Assembly: GCA_964569315.1 (NCBI GenBank)
Contig: CAZMUZ010000001.1
Span: 52,025-116,024, forward strand
Direction of reading: 5' to 3'
Source: CADEFF01 sp964569315
Lineage (GTDB): Bacteria > Pseudomonadota > Alphaproteobacteria > Dongiales > Dongiaceae
DNA length: 64,000 bases
This document shows positions 34,366-45,516 of the stretch, one piece after another. The notes beneath the pieces were generated by a model that searched no databases, was not told where the DNA came from, and worked only from the letters and a program-made list of their open reading frames with translations. Numbering within the stretch: position 1 is the first letter of the stretch; each line of letters opens with the position of its first letter. The translations under genes were made by a program, and so were the position numbers.

Positions 34366-34644
34366 GCCGGCCGGGTAGGATTGCCCCGGGCCTCGGCGCG
34401 CCCTCCGCTCTTCGGCGGACGGCCCCCGAAATGCCACGCAGTTCCGCCCCCGGGCCCCGCACGACATTCCCTGCCGCCGCCGGGTATCGATACTTTCTTA
34501 ACCATTGTAAAGGGATAATCGGCGGCAAGACCTCCCGGCGCCTGGGGATCTCCCCGCATGCCGGTCGATGGCCTGGTCGCTCTCCGGAGGCGGATGGCGA
34601 TCGAGGAGTGACAGTCCGAACCCGGGCGATCGGAACGCTGCAGC
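34366..34644. promoter_or_regulatory. Leader of the sensor kinase gene with TTAACCAT and GATAAT boxes
   Basis: TTAACCAT, the CtrA half-site consensus of alphaproteobacteria, lies at 34498-34505, and GATAAT (34514-34519) could be the -10 of a promoter, giving a leader of about 120 nt. A short TCCGC-TCTTCG-GCGGA hairpin lies upstream (about 34405-34421). CtrA control is inferred from the motif alone. Confidence 0.4.
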
Positions 34645-36387
<1,743 letters not shown>

Positions 36388-36457
36388 ACCGGCCTCATGA
36401 CCGCGGCTCCCCGCGCGCCCGGCGCCCTACCGCCGGCCGGCTGAGGCAGTCCCGGAT

Positions 36458-38236
36458 ATGGCCGAAATCGACCTCGAATCGCAGCCGTTCGCGCGCCCGA
36501 CCGAAGGAGCGGGTCCGGCCGACCGCGCCCGCGACGGGAGCCCGGCGATCGAGCTTGCGCTCGCCGGTCTCGTCCTGATCGCGCTCGCGGCGCGCGGCTT
36601 TCTCGTCTTCCGGATGAACGTCAACTGGGACGAGTTCTATTTCCTCTCGCTCGTCCACGACTACCTGCGCGGCACGCTGCCACTGCCGTTCCAGACCTTC
36701 CATGTCCATCTCTTCGCCTGGCTTCCGGGCATCGCCGGCGACGAGATGGCGCAGATCCTCGCCGCGCGGCTCGCAATGACGCTGCTCGGCATCGCGAGCG
36801 CGGCGCTGATCTATGGCATCGGCCGGCGCTTCCTCACGCGCGCCGGGGCGCTCTTCGGGCTGCTCGCCTATCTCTCCTTCAGCTATGTGATCGAGCATGG
36901 CACGAGCTTCCGCACCGATCCGCTCCTCACAGTCCTCGGCCTGACGGCGATCTTCGCCATTCTTCGCCGGCCGGGCGGGGCGGCGGGCGCGATTCTCGCC
37001 GGTGTTGCCTGCGGTCTCGCCCTGGCGATAAGCATCAAGACGGCGTTCTATCTCGCCGTAGTCGGTGCGGTCTATCTCTGCCTCGTCGTCGCGTCGCCGG
37101 ATCGGCGGCGTGCGCTGATCGCCCCCGCGGTCTTCCTGGTGAGCCTCGTTACCTGCTTCGGCATCCTCCTCATGCTTCATCGAGCGATGCTCGCCATCGA
37201 TGAGGTGGGCGGTGCAACATTCCTTGCGGGTGCCGCTGCGAAGACCTTGTCCGGAGAGAGCTTGGTCAAGCCGCTGAGCTACGCGGCCATAAGCGGGTTC
37301 CGCAATCCGGTCATCTGGTTGCTGTTGCTGGGCGGGCTCGCCACGGCGCTGTACGAGGCCGTCGGCTGCCGCACGCGCGTCGTCGGCGAGAAGCTCATCC
37401 CGATCGCTCTGTGCCTGCTGTTACCGACGCTGGTGCTCTATCGAAACGCCTTTCCCTATTACTACGCCTATGCGCTGGCGCCAGCGGCGCCCCTGGCCGG
37501 CCTCTTCTATGATCGTCTGAGGTCGTCGCTGAAGTGCCCGGATCGCGGTCCGTGGCTGCCTGCATTGCTGGTCCTCGCGCTGGGCGCGACGCTGGCGCTC
37601 AATGTCCAGCGTGCGGTGCCGGATTTTCAGGCGGCTCAGCGACAGCTCCTCCGGGTCGTGCATGACACCTTCCGGGAGCCCGTCCTCTATATGGACGGCT
37701 ATGGCATGGTGGGATCCTTCCCCCGGACGGGCTTCTTCATGAGCAGCTGGGGGATGGAGAACTACGCCGCCGCCGGCCGTACCTTCTTCAGCGACGCCGT
37801 GCTAGACGCACCGCCGCTGCTCATCGTCGCGAATTCGCCGGAACTCGCGGATGCCATGCTGCCGGAGCAGAAGATCGCGATCCCCAAGATCGCGCTTCTC
37901 GATGCGGATATTCGCTATCTGCGTGAAAACTACCGGCCTTACTGGGGCCTGATCTTCCTGCCCGGCCGGCAGATCGCCGAACACGCGACGGAAGCAGACC
38001 GCCGCTTTCCCATCGCGATCGCGGGTTCGTACCGCCTGACTGCCGCAGCGGCCGTGACCCTGGATGGGCGGTCCGTCGCCCCGGACACCGTCATAGTGCT
38101 CGATCGGGGCAGCCATCGCCTCGACGGGCCGCTGCCTCCTGGCGGCGTGGCGCTCGACTGGGCCGCCGTGCCGCCGGCACCTGCCTGGCAACCGATTGAT
38201 CTCAAACCCTTTACCAGCTTCGTTCGGGCAAGATAA
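36458..38236 (+). CDS. Polytopic GT39/ArnT-like membrane glycosyltransferase
   Basis: A 592-aa inner-membrane protein with about 10-12 hydrophobic segments in its first ~420 residues and a soluble C-terminal domain. After helix 1 (IELALAGLVLIALAARGFLVF), the first periplasmic loop has FRMNVNWDEFYFLSLVHDYLRG, where the adjacent D-E acidic pair corresponds to the catalytic Asp/Glu of PMT/ArnT-type transferases that use polyprenyl-phosphate sugars. It would add a sugar to a glycan or lipid on the periplasmic side. The GT2 gene 58 nt downstream is of the kind that makes the polyprenyl-P-sugar donor, so the two are likely functional partners. Start ATG 36458; no strong ribosome site. Confidence 0.8.
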   Translation: MAEIDLESQPFARPTEGAGPADRARDGSPAIELALAGLVLIALAARGFLVFRMNVNWDEFYFLSLVHDYLRGTLPLPFQTFHVHLFAWLPGIAGDEMAQILAARLAMTLLGIASAALIYGIGRRFLTRAGALFGLLAYLSFSYVIEHGTSFRTDPLLTVLGLTAIFAILRRPGGAAGAILAGVACGLALAISIKTAFYLAVVGAVYLCLVVASPDRRRALIAPAVFLVSLVTCFGILLMLHRAMLAIDEVGGATFLAGAAAKTLSGESLVKPLSYAAISGFRNPVIWLLLLGGLATALYEAVGCRTRVVGEKLIPIALCLLLPTLVLYRNAFPYYYAYALAPAAPLAGLFYDRLRSSLKCPDRGPWLPALLVLALGATLALNVQRAVPDFQAAQRQLLRVVHDTFREPVLYMDGYGMVGSFPRTGFFMSSWGMENYAAAGRTFFSDAVLDAPPLLIVANSPELADAMLPEQKIAIPKIALLDADIRYLRENYRPYWGLIFLPGRQIAEHATEADRRFPIAIAGSYRLTAAAAVTLDGRSVAPDTVIVLDRGSHRLDGPLPPGGVALDWAAVPPAPAWQPIDLKPFTSFVRAR

Positions 38237-38293
38237 CGATTCCTTCGCCAATTTCGGCGCTTAATCGGCGACCGCATATCCCAGCCCCCGCCG

Positions 38294-39292
38294 ATGAAGC
38301 TCATCGTCCAAATCCCCTGCTTCAATGAAGAGGCAACTCTGCTGCAGACGGTTGCGGACATTCCGCGCCGCATCCAGGGTATCGACGAAGTCGAGGTGCT
38401 GGTAATCGACGACGGCTCGACCGACGCCACGGTCGAGGTTGCGCGCGCGCTCGGCGTCCATCACATCGTTCGGCAGACGCGCAACCGCGGGCTCGCGAAC
38501 GCCTTTCGGGCGGGCCTCGACGCCGCGCTGAAGGCAGGCGCCGACATCATCGTCAATACCGATGGCGACAACCAATATGCGGGGGCCGATATTGCGCGCC
38601 TCGTCCAGCCGATCCTCGAGGGTCGTGCCGACATCGTGATCGGCGACCGGCGAACCGCGGCGGTCGCGCATTTCTCGCCGCTGAAGAAGACGTTGCAGGC
38701 GCTGGGCAGCGCCGTGGTTCGGCGTCTCTCGGCGACCGATGTCCCCGACGCCGTCAGCGGCTTCCGCGCGATCTCGCGCGAGGCGGCGCTTCGGCTCAAC
38801 ATCGTGTCGAGCTTCAGCTACACGGTCGAGATGCTGATCCAGGCCGGCCGGAAGCAGATGTCGATCGTCTCGATCCCGGTCGCGACGAACAAGGTGGAGC
38901 GCCCGTCGCGGCTGTTCCGCTCGATCCCGCATTTCATCCAGCGTTCCGTCGCGACGATGCTGCGCATCTACGCGATGTACCAGCCGCTCAAGGTCTTCGC
39001 CACGCTCGGTGCGGTGCTGGCTGTGCTGGGGACGATCCCGATCCTGCGCTTTCTCTGGTACTACTTCGCCGGCAGCGGCGACGGCCACATCCAGTCGCTG
39101 GTGCTGGGCGGCATGCTCGTGGTCATCGCGTTCCTGTCGTTCCTTGTCGGGCTGGTCGCCGATCTCATCGGCTTCAACCGACAGCTCATCGAGATCACGC
39201 TGGAGAAGGTTCGGCGGATCGAGCTTCGGCAGGCCGAAAGCCTGGCCGAGGCCGATGGCGCGCAGCCGCTCCGCTATCGAAGCGTGAAGTAG
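38294..39292 (+). CDS. GT2-family polyprenyl-phosphate glycosyltransferase
   Basis: A 332-aa glycosyltransferase with a GT-A domain (~1-230): VQIPCFNEEATL, VLVIDDGSTDAT, NTDGDNQY (DxD-like) and DAVSGFRAISREAAL. Two C-terminal membrane helices follow (VFATLGAVLAVLGTIPILRFLW and SLVLGGMLVVIAFLSFLVGLVADLI). This is the architecture of dolichol-/undecaprenyl-phosphate mannose or glucose synthases of the DPM1/GtrB type, which transfer a sugar from a nucleotide donor to a lipid phosphate on the cytoplasmic face. It lies just downstream of the GT39-like gene that would use the product. Confidence 0.9.
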   Translation: MKLIVQIPCFNEEATLLQTVADIPRRIQGIDEVEVLVIDDGSTDATVEVARALGVHHIVRQTRNRGLANAFRAGLDAALKAGADIIVNTDGDNQYAGADIARLVQPILEGRADIVIGDRRTAAVAHFSPLKKTLQALGSAVVRRLSATDVPDAVSGFRAISREAALRLNIVSSFSYTVEMLIQAGRKQMSIVSIPVATNKVERPSRLFRSIPHFIQRSVATMLRIYAMYQPLKVFATLGAVLAVLGTIPILRFLWYYFAGSGDGHIQSLVLGGMLVVIAFLSFLVGLVADLIGFNRQLIEITLEKVRRIELRQAESLAEADGAQPLRYRSVK

Positions 39293-39332
39293 GCCCTTAG
39301 CGGCGCCGTGTCTGCTGTCGCTTCCCGTCGGA

Positions 39333-40268
39333 TCAGGCGATCTTCTCGACGCTCGGTAGCGGCAGCCGTTGCTGGCCCGCGAAGCCGATGAGGAAGGCGA
39401 CGCCGTCGCCCAGCGTCGTGACCAGCCGAAAGACGGCAACGATCCCGAGCGTTGCGCCAGGTCCATAGAGCGGCGCCAGGATGGCCACCAGCACGGCTTC
39501 GCGTACTCCGAGGCCGCCGGGCGCAAAAGGCGAGATGAAGCCTATCACCCAGGCAACCGCAAAGGCGCCCGTCAGCAACAGAATATGGCTTTCCGATGCC
39601 CCGAAGAGTGCGCGCGCCAGGACATCGAGGGCCGCGCCGCAAGCGACAAGATTGAAGCAGTAGAGCCCGAAACAGGCGGCCAGCACGGTGACGCGTCCTC
39701 TCGGCCGCGGGGCTGCGGGAACGCGGGACTCCCAGAGACTTGCCGCCCAGAGCGCCGCCATCGGGACCGCAGCGGCGAGGATTGCCGTCGCCGCGATGGT
39801 CCACGGCCCGCTGGCGCCCATCGTCGAGAGGATGGCTTCCGATCCGCCGAACAGGATCGTCGCGAGAGCGAGAGCGACCGCGGCGACGATCGCCCAGGCC
39901 GTCTCCATCAGGACAGTGATTCCGGCGCGTGCCACGTCGACGCCGTGCTTCCGCGCGAGGCCGATGCGCGCGATGTGGTTCGCGAACCCGCCCGGCAGGT
40001 ACTTCGCGAACTGTCCCAGCATCAGCAGGAGGATCGATGCCTTGAGCGACAGCTTCTCACGCATCGCCCGAATGAGCAGGAACCAGCCGACACCCGCCGA
40101 AATCATCGTCAGCATGTAGAGTGCCGTGGACGCGCCGAACCAGATCAAGCTGCTCATGGTCCAATCGATCTTCGGCAGCGAGTCGAAATGCCGCGCGGCG
40201 AACAGCACGAAGTAGACGGCGCTCGCGAGAGTCAGCACAATCACGAGCATCCGGTAGAGGCGTTTCAT
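39333..40268 (-). CDS. Lysylphosphatidylglycerol synthase-type (UPF0104) integral membrane protein
   Basis: A 311-aa protein with about 8 hydrophobic helices and the UPF0104/AglD hallmark FISPFAPGGLGVREAVLVAILAPL. Additional family features are GQFAKYLPGGFANHIARIGLARKHG and the C-terminal FRLVTTLGDGVAFLIG. The family includes the flippase half of MprF and several lipid-linked-sugar or glycan-export proteins, so a flippase role in the surrounding glycan cluster is likely. The start ATG 40268 overlaps the methyltransferase stop by 4 nt, making it the last gene of a three-gene minus-strand operon. Confidence 0.88.
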   Translation of the reverse strand: MKRLYRMLVIVLTLASAVYFVLFAARHFDSLPKIDWTMSSLIWFGASTALYMLTMISAGVGWFLLIRAMREKLSLKASILLLMLGQFAKYLPGGFANHIARIGLARKHGVDVARAGITVLMETAWAIVAAVALALATILFGGSEAILSTMGASGPWTIAATAILAAAVPMAALWAASLWESRVPAAPRPRGRVTVLAACFGLYCFNLVACGAALDVLARALFGASESHILLLTGAFAVAWVIGFISPFAPGGLGVREAVLVAILAPLYGPGATLGIVAVFRLVTTLGDGVAFLIGFAGQQRLPLPSVEKIA

Positions 40269-41065
40269 CGCGTGCGACCGAGAACGATGTAGCCGGGTCC
40301 GAGATCGGTGCCGGAAAAGAGCGACTGCATCGCGAAGCCGATACGCATCAGAGCGACACCGAACATGCTGCTCTGCAGGCCGTATAGCTTGGACTCGACA
40401 CCTCGCTCGATACCGCTCCGACTGGTGTTCCGCGACCGCAGGTCACCGCCCTCGACGGCAGAGCCTTTGTGCTGCATCGAGCGCCTGTGCACGGCTGCAC
40501 GTACCGGCTCTATGAGGTTCGCAATCGGAAACCCGTAAGTCAGGATGCGCTCGATCTCGAATCCGCCCCGTCCGAAAAGACCGAGCAAATCCGATTTCTC
40601 GTAGCGCCGGAAATGACCCGCCCATTCGTCGGAGGCATTCCAGCGGCGCCGGTGCGCGGGAACCGAGATCAGGATACGCCCGCCGGGCTTCAGCCACTGG
40701 CGCCATTGGCTCAAGGCCGCCCCATCGTCGTCGATATGTTCGAGCACCTCGCAAGCCACCACGAGGTCGAAGGTCGATGGCCAATCCGGTTGGGTGTCGC
40801 GGTGAATCGCGACGGCCGGATTGCCCGCATGGAGCTGCGCGGCGATCTTGTGTGCCGCTTCGGACGTCTCGGTCGCGTCGCAGCGGTAGCCGAGCTTCGC
40901 GAAATCGTCGAGGATCGCACCGGCGCCGCATCCGATCTCCAGCAATCGTCCGCGCGGCAGGGCCTCGATGAGGCCCAGCACGCATTGCCGGCGCAGCAGG
41001 TAGGTGGGGCTCGGAACCCAGCCGAGCTCTGGAACGGCGATGCCGAGGATCGGGTGCCGGGTCAT
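40265..41065 (-). CDS. Class I SAM-dependent methyltransferase
   Basis: A 266-aa methyltransferase. The SAM motif I is LLEIGCGAGAILDDFAKLGYRCDATETS, followed by FDLVVACEVLEHIDDDGAALSQWRQWLKPGGRILISVPAH, a pattern typical of Methyltransf_11/23 enzymes. The later part (WAGHFRRYEKSDLLGLFGRGGFEIERILTYGFP) resembles methyltransferases found in polysaccharide clusters. The start ATG 41065 overlaps the glycosyltransferase stop as ATGA; the much longer open frame upstream is antisense shadow of that gene. It probably methylates a sugar or glycan end group, but the acceptor is unknown. Confidence 0.88.
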   Translation of the reverse strand: MTRHPILGIAVPELGWVPSPTYLLRRQCVLGLIEALPRGRLLEIGCGAGAILDDFAKLGYRCDATETSEAAHKIAAQLHAGNPAVAIHRDTQPDWPSTFDLVVACEVLEHIDDDGAALSQWRQWLKPGGRILISVPAHRRRWNASDEWAGHFRRYEKSDLLGLFGRGGFEIERILTYGFPIANLIEPVRAAVHRRSMQHKGSAVEGGDLRSRNTSRSGIERGVESKLYGLQSSMFGVALMRIGFAMQSLFSGTDLGPGYIVLGRTR

Positions 41066-42225
41066 GACGGCGCCCGGGTTGCGGCCTGAGCTTCGTTCTC
41101 GGTTCCCTGCGCGATCAGACGAAGGCGTTGCAGCAGCGCATGGCCGATCGAAGCGGGGCTGATCTTCTCGATGGTATCCAGGTGCAGTGTCGAGGGAAGC
41201 CGCGGCCTGTCCGCCGCGAATCGCCGTAGGGCGTCGAGCAGCGCGGCGGGATCGCCGGGCGGCACGAGGTAGACGCCTGGCAGCGCGTCGGACAACAGCT
41301 CCCGGATTGCCGGCGAGTCTCTCGTCAGGAGGGGTTTCTGCGATGCGAGCGCCTGAAACACCTTGTTCGGGATCACACGCGCGGCCTTGCCCGAGCTGCC
41401 GAATATACCGAGGCAGATGTCTGCGCGTGCGATGGCTTCCTTCAGCCGCTCGTAGGAGATCCAGGGAGTCCATTCGAGGTCGGCGATGGGCCTTTCCGCA
41501 AGTTTCTGTCGAATCTTTGCGGCTTCCTGACCGCGGCCCACCAGCGTCCAGCGATAGCTGCCGGGCTCGGCCATCGCTGCAGCCTCGATGATGGTCTCGA
41601 TGCCGTGCAAGGGGATGAACTGGCCATAGAACAGGATCTCGAGCGGCCGCTCATTGTCGCCGGACGCTCGCCGTGTCGCGGGAAACCGTTCCGGTTCGAA
41701 GCCGACCCACGAACATGCTGTGCGATCGGGAGCGAGACCGAAGATTCGAACGAAAAAGTCGGCGTGACTGCGCGTGTCGAGCAAGACGCAATCGGCCGCG
41801 CGGCAGGCGAGCCACTCCCAGGCGAACAACAGGCGCGCGAACGGATGCGATGGACGGATCATCGCGCGGTCGAAGGCGACGGTGTCGTAAAGCGAGATGA
41901 ACGCATCCCAGACGATGGGAACGCCGCGCAGTTTCGCGAAGGGCCACAGGACGAGTATGTCCAGATGACCGAGATATCCGACGAGCACGATGTCATGACG
42001 GGGCGCACGCAGATAGCGGAACACCAGCCGGGGATAGGCCAGCAGCAATCGCAGACCGACCGCAGCGACGTTGCGCCATCCCGAAAGCGTGCTCTTGTCC
42101 TCGACATCCGACCATATGTCGGCATGGCAGCGGATCAGATCGACGTCATTTTCCTCGAGGCCGCGCAGGAGGATGCGCATGCGGGGCTTGCTCAGATCGT
42201 AGGTTCCCCACGCCAGAACTCGCAT
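41062..42225 (-). CDS. Glycosyltransferase, GT4-like (GT-B fold)
   Basis: A 387-aa GT-B glycosyltransferase and the first gene of the three-gene minus-strand operon. The N-terminal half (MRVLAWGTYDLSKPRMRILLRGLEENDVDLI) is the acceptor domain. The C-terminal half carries the GT4 donor pattern: ILFYGQFIPLHGIETIIEAAA, WTLVGRGQEAAKI, WTPWISYERLKEAIARADICLGIFGSSGKAARVIPNKVFQALASQKPLLTRD with the usual E-x7-E region altered to GSSGKAARVIPNK. It would transfer a sugar from a nucleotide donor to the growing glycan in the cytoplasm. It is divergent from the next methyltransferase gene. Confidence 0.87.
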   Translation of the reverse strand: MRVLAWGTYDLSKPRMRILLRGLEENDVDLIRCHADIWSDVEDKSTLSGWRNVAAVGLRLLLAYPRLVFRYLRAPRHDIVLVGYLGHLDILVLWPFAKLRGVPIVWDAFISLYDTVAFDRAMIRPSHPFARLLFAWEWLACRAADCVLLDTRSHADFFVRIFGLAPDRTACSWVGFEPERFPATRRASGDNERPLEILFYGQFIPLHGIETIIEAAAMAEPGSYRWTLVGRGQEAAKIRQKLAERPIADLEWTPWISYERLKEAIARADICLGIFGSSGKAARVIPNKVFQALASQKPLLTRDSPAIRELLSDALPGVYLVPPGDPAALLDALRRFAADRPRLPSTLHLDTIEKISPASIGHALLQRLRLIAQGTENEAQAATRAPS

Positions 42226-42445
42226 AGTGGCTCCGATGCCGACCGTCGAATCGATGCGCCTTGCCGTCCACGGACGCGGCCCAAGGAACGGTTTCCAAGC
42301 CTCTATGGCTATCCAAATAGCGTTAAGGATTTGCTCATTCCGTCCGCGCTAGGGATTACGGGAGCCAGGGCCGAGCCGGACAGTGTCAGCCGTTTGGGCC
42401 GGCAGCCGATATGTGGCCCGGCCGCAGGTTCCCCAAGGAGGCCGG

Positions 42446-43270
42446 ATGTCGATCATCCTTTCCCGCCGATCCGAACGCTTCGATCCGGATGCGTTGCGGA
42501 CCGAGGAGGATGAGATCATGTATCTGCGCCACCTCGTCGCCTACGAACAGGCGATCCGTCTGATGGCGCCGGGTTGCGCCGTTCTCGATCTCGGCTGCGG
42601 CGAAGGCTATGGCACGATTCATCTCGCGAGACGGGGCTATCACGCGATCGGGATCGATGTCGAACCGGATGCTATCGAGCACGCAGTTCGGCGCCGCGGC
42701 GATGCCGGTGTCGAGTTTCGTGCCTATGGCGGCGTTCGCATCCCTTATCCCGATCAATCGTTCGACGCGGTCACTTCGTTCCAAGTAGTCGAGCATGTCG
42801 AAAACGACGCAGGGTTCCTCGCCGAGATCGCCCGCGTGCTGAAGAGCGACGGCATCGCCATCCTGACGACGCCCAACGGGCCTATGCGCATCGAACAGGG
42901 AGAACGACCCTGGAACGTCTACCATGTTCGCGAGTATTCCCCGCGCACGCTCGAAGAGCTGCTGCAGGAAAGCTTCGGCGCGGTGGAGCTGCTGGGAGTC
43001 CTTGGCTCGGCCTCAATCACGGCGATGGAACAGAAGCGCATTCGGCATATCCGTCGCGTCTTGGCCATGGATCCGCTCGGCATTCGCCGGGTGCTGCCGA
43101 ACGCCGTGCATCAATTCGCGTCCAACATTCTGGCGTCGCTGAGGCGGCCGGCCGACGAAAACCGGCCTCGCGCGCCGCACGACCTTGCCGAGTTCTCGAT
43201 AGCGGCCGAAGGCCTGGAGCGGGCGCTCGACCTTCTCGCTGTCTGCCGTGCGCCTAGACGAGGCCAGTAG
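42446..43270 (+). CDS. Class I SAM-dependent methyltransferase
   Basis: A 274-aa methyltransferase with motif I AVLDLGCGEGYGTIHLARRGYHAIGIDVEPDAI and the post-motifs FDAVTSFQVVEHVENDAGFLAEIARVLKSDGIAILTTPN. The C-terminal part ends in a short helix-rich region with KRIRHIRRVLAMDPLG. AAGGAGG (42435-42441) 4 nt before ATG 42446 gives a clear start. It lies alone between divergent and convergent genes, next to the glycan cluster, and may act on the same polymer. The nearby GT4 gene faces away from it across a 220-bp region with no obvious operator. Confidence 0.87.
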   Translation: MSIILSRRSERFDPDALRTEEDEIMYLRHLVAYEQAIRLMAPGCAVLDLGCGEGYGTIHLARRGYHAIGIDVEPDAIEHAVRRRGDAGVEFRAYGGVRIPYPDQSFDAVTSFQVVEHVENDAGFLAEIARVLKSDGIAILTTPNGPMRIEQGERPWNVYHVREYSPRTLEELLQESFGAVELLGVLGSASITAMEQKRIRHIRRVLAMDPLGIRRVLPNAVHQFASNILASLRRPADENRPRAPHDLAEFSIAAEGLERALDLLAVCRAPRRGQ

Positions 43271-43293
43271 CGCGGTCGATCGCCGCCCGCCCC

Positions 43294-45336
43294 TCAGAAT
43301 TCCTTCGCCAGCCGCAGCCCGTCGAAGATCGCTGCATGGACGTTGCGCGAGGCGACGGCGTCGCCGATGCGGAAGAGCTGGTAGCGGCCGGCGGGATTGC
43401 TGCGGATCGCCTGCGGCCGTCCGTCGGCGAAGGCCGGATAGTCCATCTCGCCGCGGTTCGACGAGCCTTCCTTGAGGGCGAAATAGAGCTCGTCGAGCGG
43501 GCGCGTGCCGTGCTCCACCACCACCTGGTCGACGAGCCGTTCCTCCACCGTCGGGCCGTAGTCGCTGCCGATCCGCGCGCGAAGCTTGTTGCCCTCGCGT
43601 GCGACGCTCAGCAGCCGTCGGCTGATGGTGATCCTCACCCCATGCTTCTGCAACGCGCCGGCATAGCGCGCATGGTTGAGCCCGCCGACTTCCGGCGCGA
43701 AGAAACGCTCCGGCGTCACGATCTCGAGCTGGCTGCCGGCCTCGCCGATCGTCTCCGCCGTCTGCAGGCCCACCTGCGCGCCATTGTCGTCGAACAGCAG
43801 GACTTCCTGCGCCGGCCGCACGTCGCCCGCCAGGATGTCCCAGCTACTGACCACGAGGTCGTGCCCTTTCTCGATGACGCCGGTGTTGGGGAGGCCGCCG
43901 GTCGCGATCACGACGATGTCCGGTTGCTCGCCCAGCGCATCGGCCGCTTCCGCCCAGCGGCCGAACCTGAGCTCGACCCCGAGCCGGCGGCATCGTTCCA
44001 CGCGCCAGTCGATGATGCCGGCGAGCTCGCGCCGCGGCTTGCTCCGCGCCGCGAGCCGGACCTGGCCGCCGGCCTCGTCCGCCGCCTCGAAGAGGATCAC
44101 CGCATGGCCGCGTTCCGCCGACACGGCCGCCGCCTCGAGCCCGGCCGGGCCGGCGCCGACCACCACCACCTTGCGCCTGGGGCCGGTCGAGCGCGGCACG
44201 ACATGCGGCATGCTGGCCTCGCGGCCGGTCGCCGGGTTGTGGATGCAGAGCGCCTCATGCCCCTCATAGAGCCGGTCGAGGCAGTAGGTCGCGCCGACGC
44301 AAGGCCGGATCTCCGCCTCGCGGCCCTCGGCAACCTTCTTCACGATATGCGGATCCGCCATGAGGGCGCGGGTCATGCCCACCATGTCGAGCTTGCCGGA
44401 CTGGATGGCGTGGCGCGCGGTCGCCACGTCGGCGATGCGCGCGGCATGGAAGACCGGAAACTTCGTCGCCTGCTTCACCTCGCCCGCGAAATCGAGATGC
44501 GGCGCGGACGGCATGCCCTGCACGGGAATCACATGGGCGAGGGCGGCATCGCTGTCGATATGGCCGCGGATGATGTTGAGGAAATCGCATTGCCCGGTCG
44601 CCACCAGCCGCTGCGCGATCTCGATGCCTTCCTCGCGGCTCAGCCCCAGATCCCACTGCTCGTCGCAGACCAGCCGCGCGCCGACGATGAAGTCGGTTCC
44701 GACCCGATCGCGGACCGCCTGGAACACGCGAAGCCCGAACCGCATCCGGTTCTCGAGCGAGCCGCCATACTCGTCGGTGCGCTTGTTGGTGGCGGGCGAC
44801 CAGAACTGGTCGAGGAAGTGGCCGTAACATTCGATCTCGATGCCGTCGAGCCCCGCCGCCTGCATGCGCTCCGCCGCATCCGCGTAATGCCCGATGATGC
44901 GCTCGATATCCCAGTCCTCGGCCTCCTTCGGAAAGGCGCGATGGGCGGGCTCGCGCACCAGCGACGGCGCCAGCACCGGGAACCAGTCGCCCTTGTTCCA
45001 GTTGGTGCGCCGGCCGAGATGGGTGAGCTGGATCATCACCTTGCAGTCGAATTCGTGGCAGTCCTCGGTCAGCGCCCGCATCCAGGGCACGATCTCGTCC
45101 CTGTAGGCATGGAGATTGCCGAAGGCCGGCGGCGAATCCGGCGAGACGATGGCCGAGCCCGCCGTCATGGTGAGGGCAAGCCCGCCCTTCGCCTTCTCGC
45201 GGTGATAGAGCCGATAGCGTTCCTTCGGCATGCCCTCCTCGGAATAGGCGGGCTCGTGCGAGGTCGACATGACGCGGTTCTTGAGCGTCAGGTGCCGGAG
45301 CTGGAAGGGCTGGAGCAGGGGGTCGCGCGTGGTCAT
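43294..45336 (-). CDS. NADH:flavin oxidoreductase of the DgcA/StcD demethylase group
   Basis: A 680-aa, two-part flavoenzyme: an FMN TIM barrel (~1-370) and an FAD/NAD(P)-binding part (KVVVVGAGPAGLEAAAVSAERGHAVILFEAADEAGGQV). This is the trimethylamine-dehydrogenase/2,4-dienoyl-CoA-reductase plan. In the linker the cluster motif is RPCVGATYCLDR...ALCIHN: the second Cys of the usual CxxCxxC is Ala, so only three Cys align. I recall this CVGA-YC form in the dimethylglycine demethylase (DgcA) and N-methylproline demethylase (StcD) group. It probably oxidatively removes N-methyl groups, producing formaldehyde. It fits the betaine-type importer and Rieske gene elsewhere in the window. Confidence 0.85.
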   Translation of the reverse strand: MTTRDPLLQPFQLRHLTLKNRVMSTSHEPAYSEEGMPKERYRLYHREKAKGGLALTMTAGSAIVSPDSPPAFGNLHAYRDEIVPWMRALTEDCHEFDCKVMIQLTHLGRRTNWNKGDWFPVLAPSLVREPAHRAFPKEAEDWDIERIIGHYADAAERMQAAGLDGIEIECYGHFLDQFWSPATNKRTDEYGGSLENRMRFGLRVFQAVRDRVGTDFIVGARLVCDEQWDLGLSREEGIEIAQRLVATGQCDFLNIIRGHIDSDAALAHVIPVQGMPSAPHLDFAGEVKQATKFPVFHAARIADVATARHAIQSGKLDMVGMTRALMADPHIVKKVAEGREAEIRPCVGATYCLDRLYEGHEALCIHNPATGREASMPHVVPRSTGPRRKVVVVGAGPAGLEAAAVSAERGHAVILFEAADEAGGQVRLAARSKPRRELAGIIDWRVERCRRLGVELRFGRWAEAADALGEQPDIVVIATGGLPNTGVIEKGHDLVVSSWDILAGDVRPAQEVLLFDDNGAQVGLQTAETIGEAGSQLEIVTPERFFAPEVGGLNHARYAGALQKHGVRITISRRLLSVAREGNKLRARIGSDYGPTVEERLVDQVVVEHGTRPLDELYFALKEGSSNRGEMDYPAFADGRPQAIRSNPAGRYQLFRIGDAVASRNVHAAIFDGLRLAKEF

Positions 45337-45516
45337 CGGACAATCTCGTTCAGGGGCGAGCCCGCGAGGCGGTCGCTGAGGCCGTTGGGGAGCCCGAGCA
45401 TAGTCGCTGGCGGGCCGGATCGGCTATGTTGATCGCGCATCCGTTTCCCCTCGAAACCGGCCGGATATCGACGCCGCGCCGCCGGACAATCGAAGATCGC
45501 CGCCGAGGATCACCGC

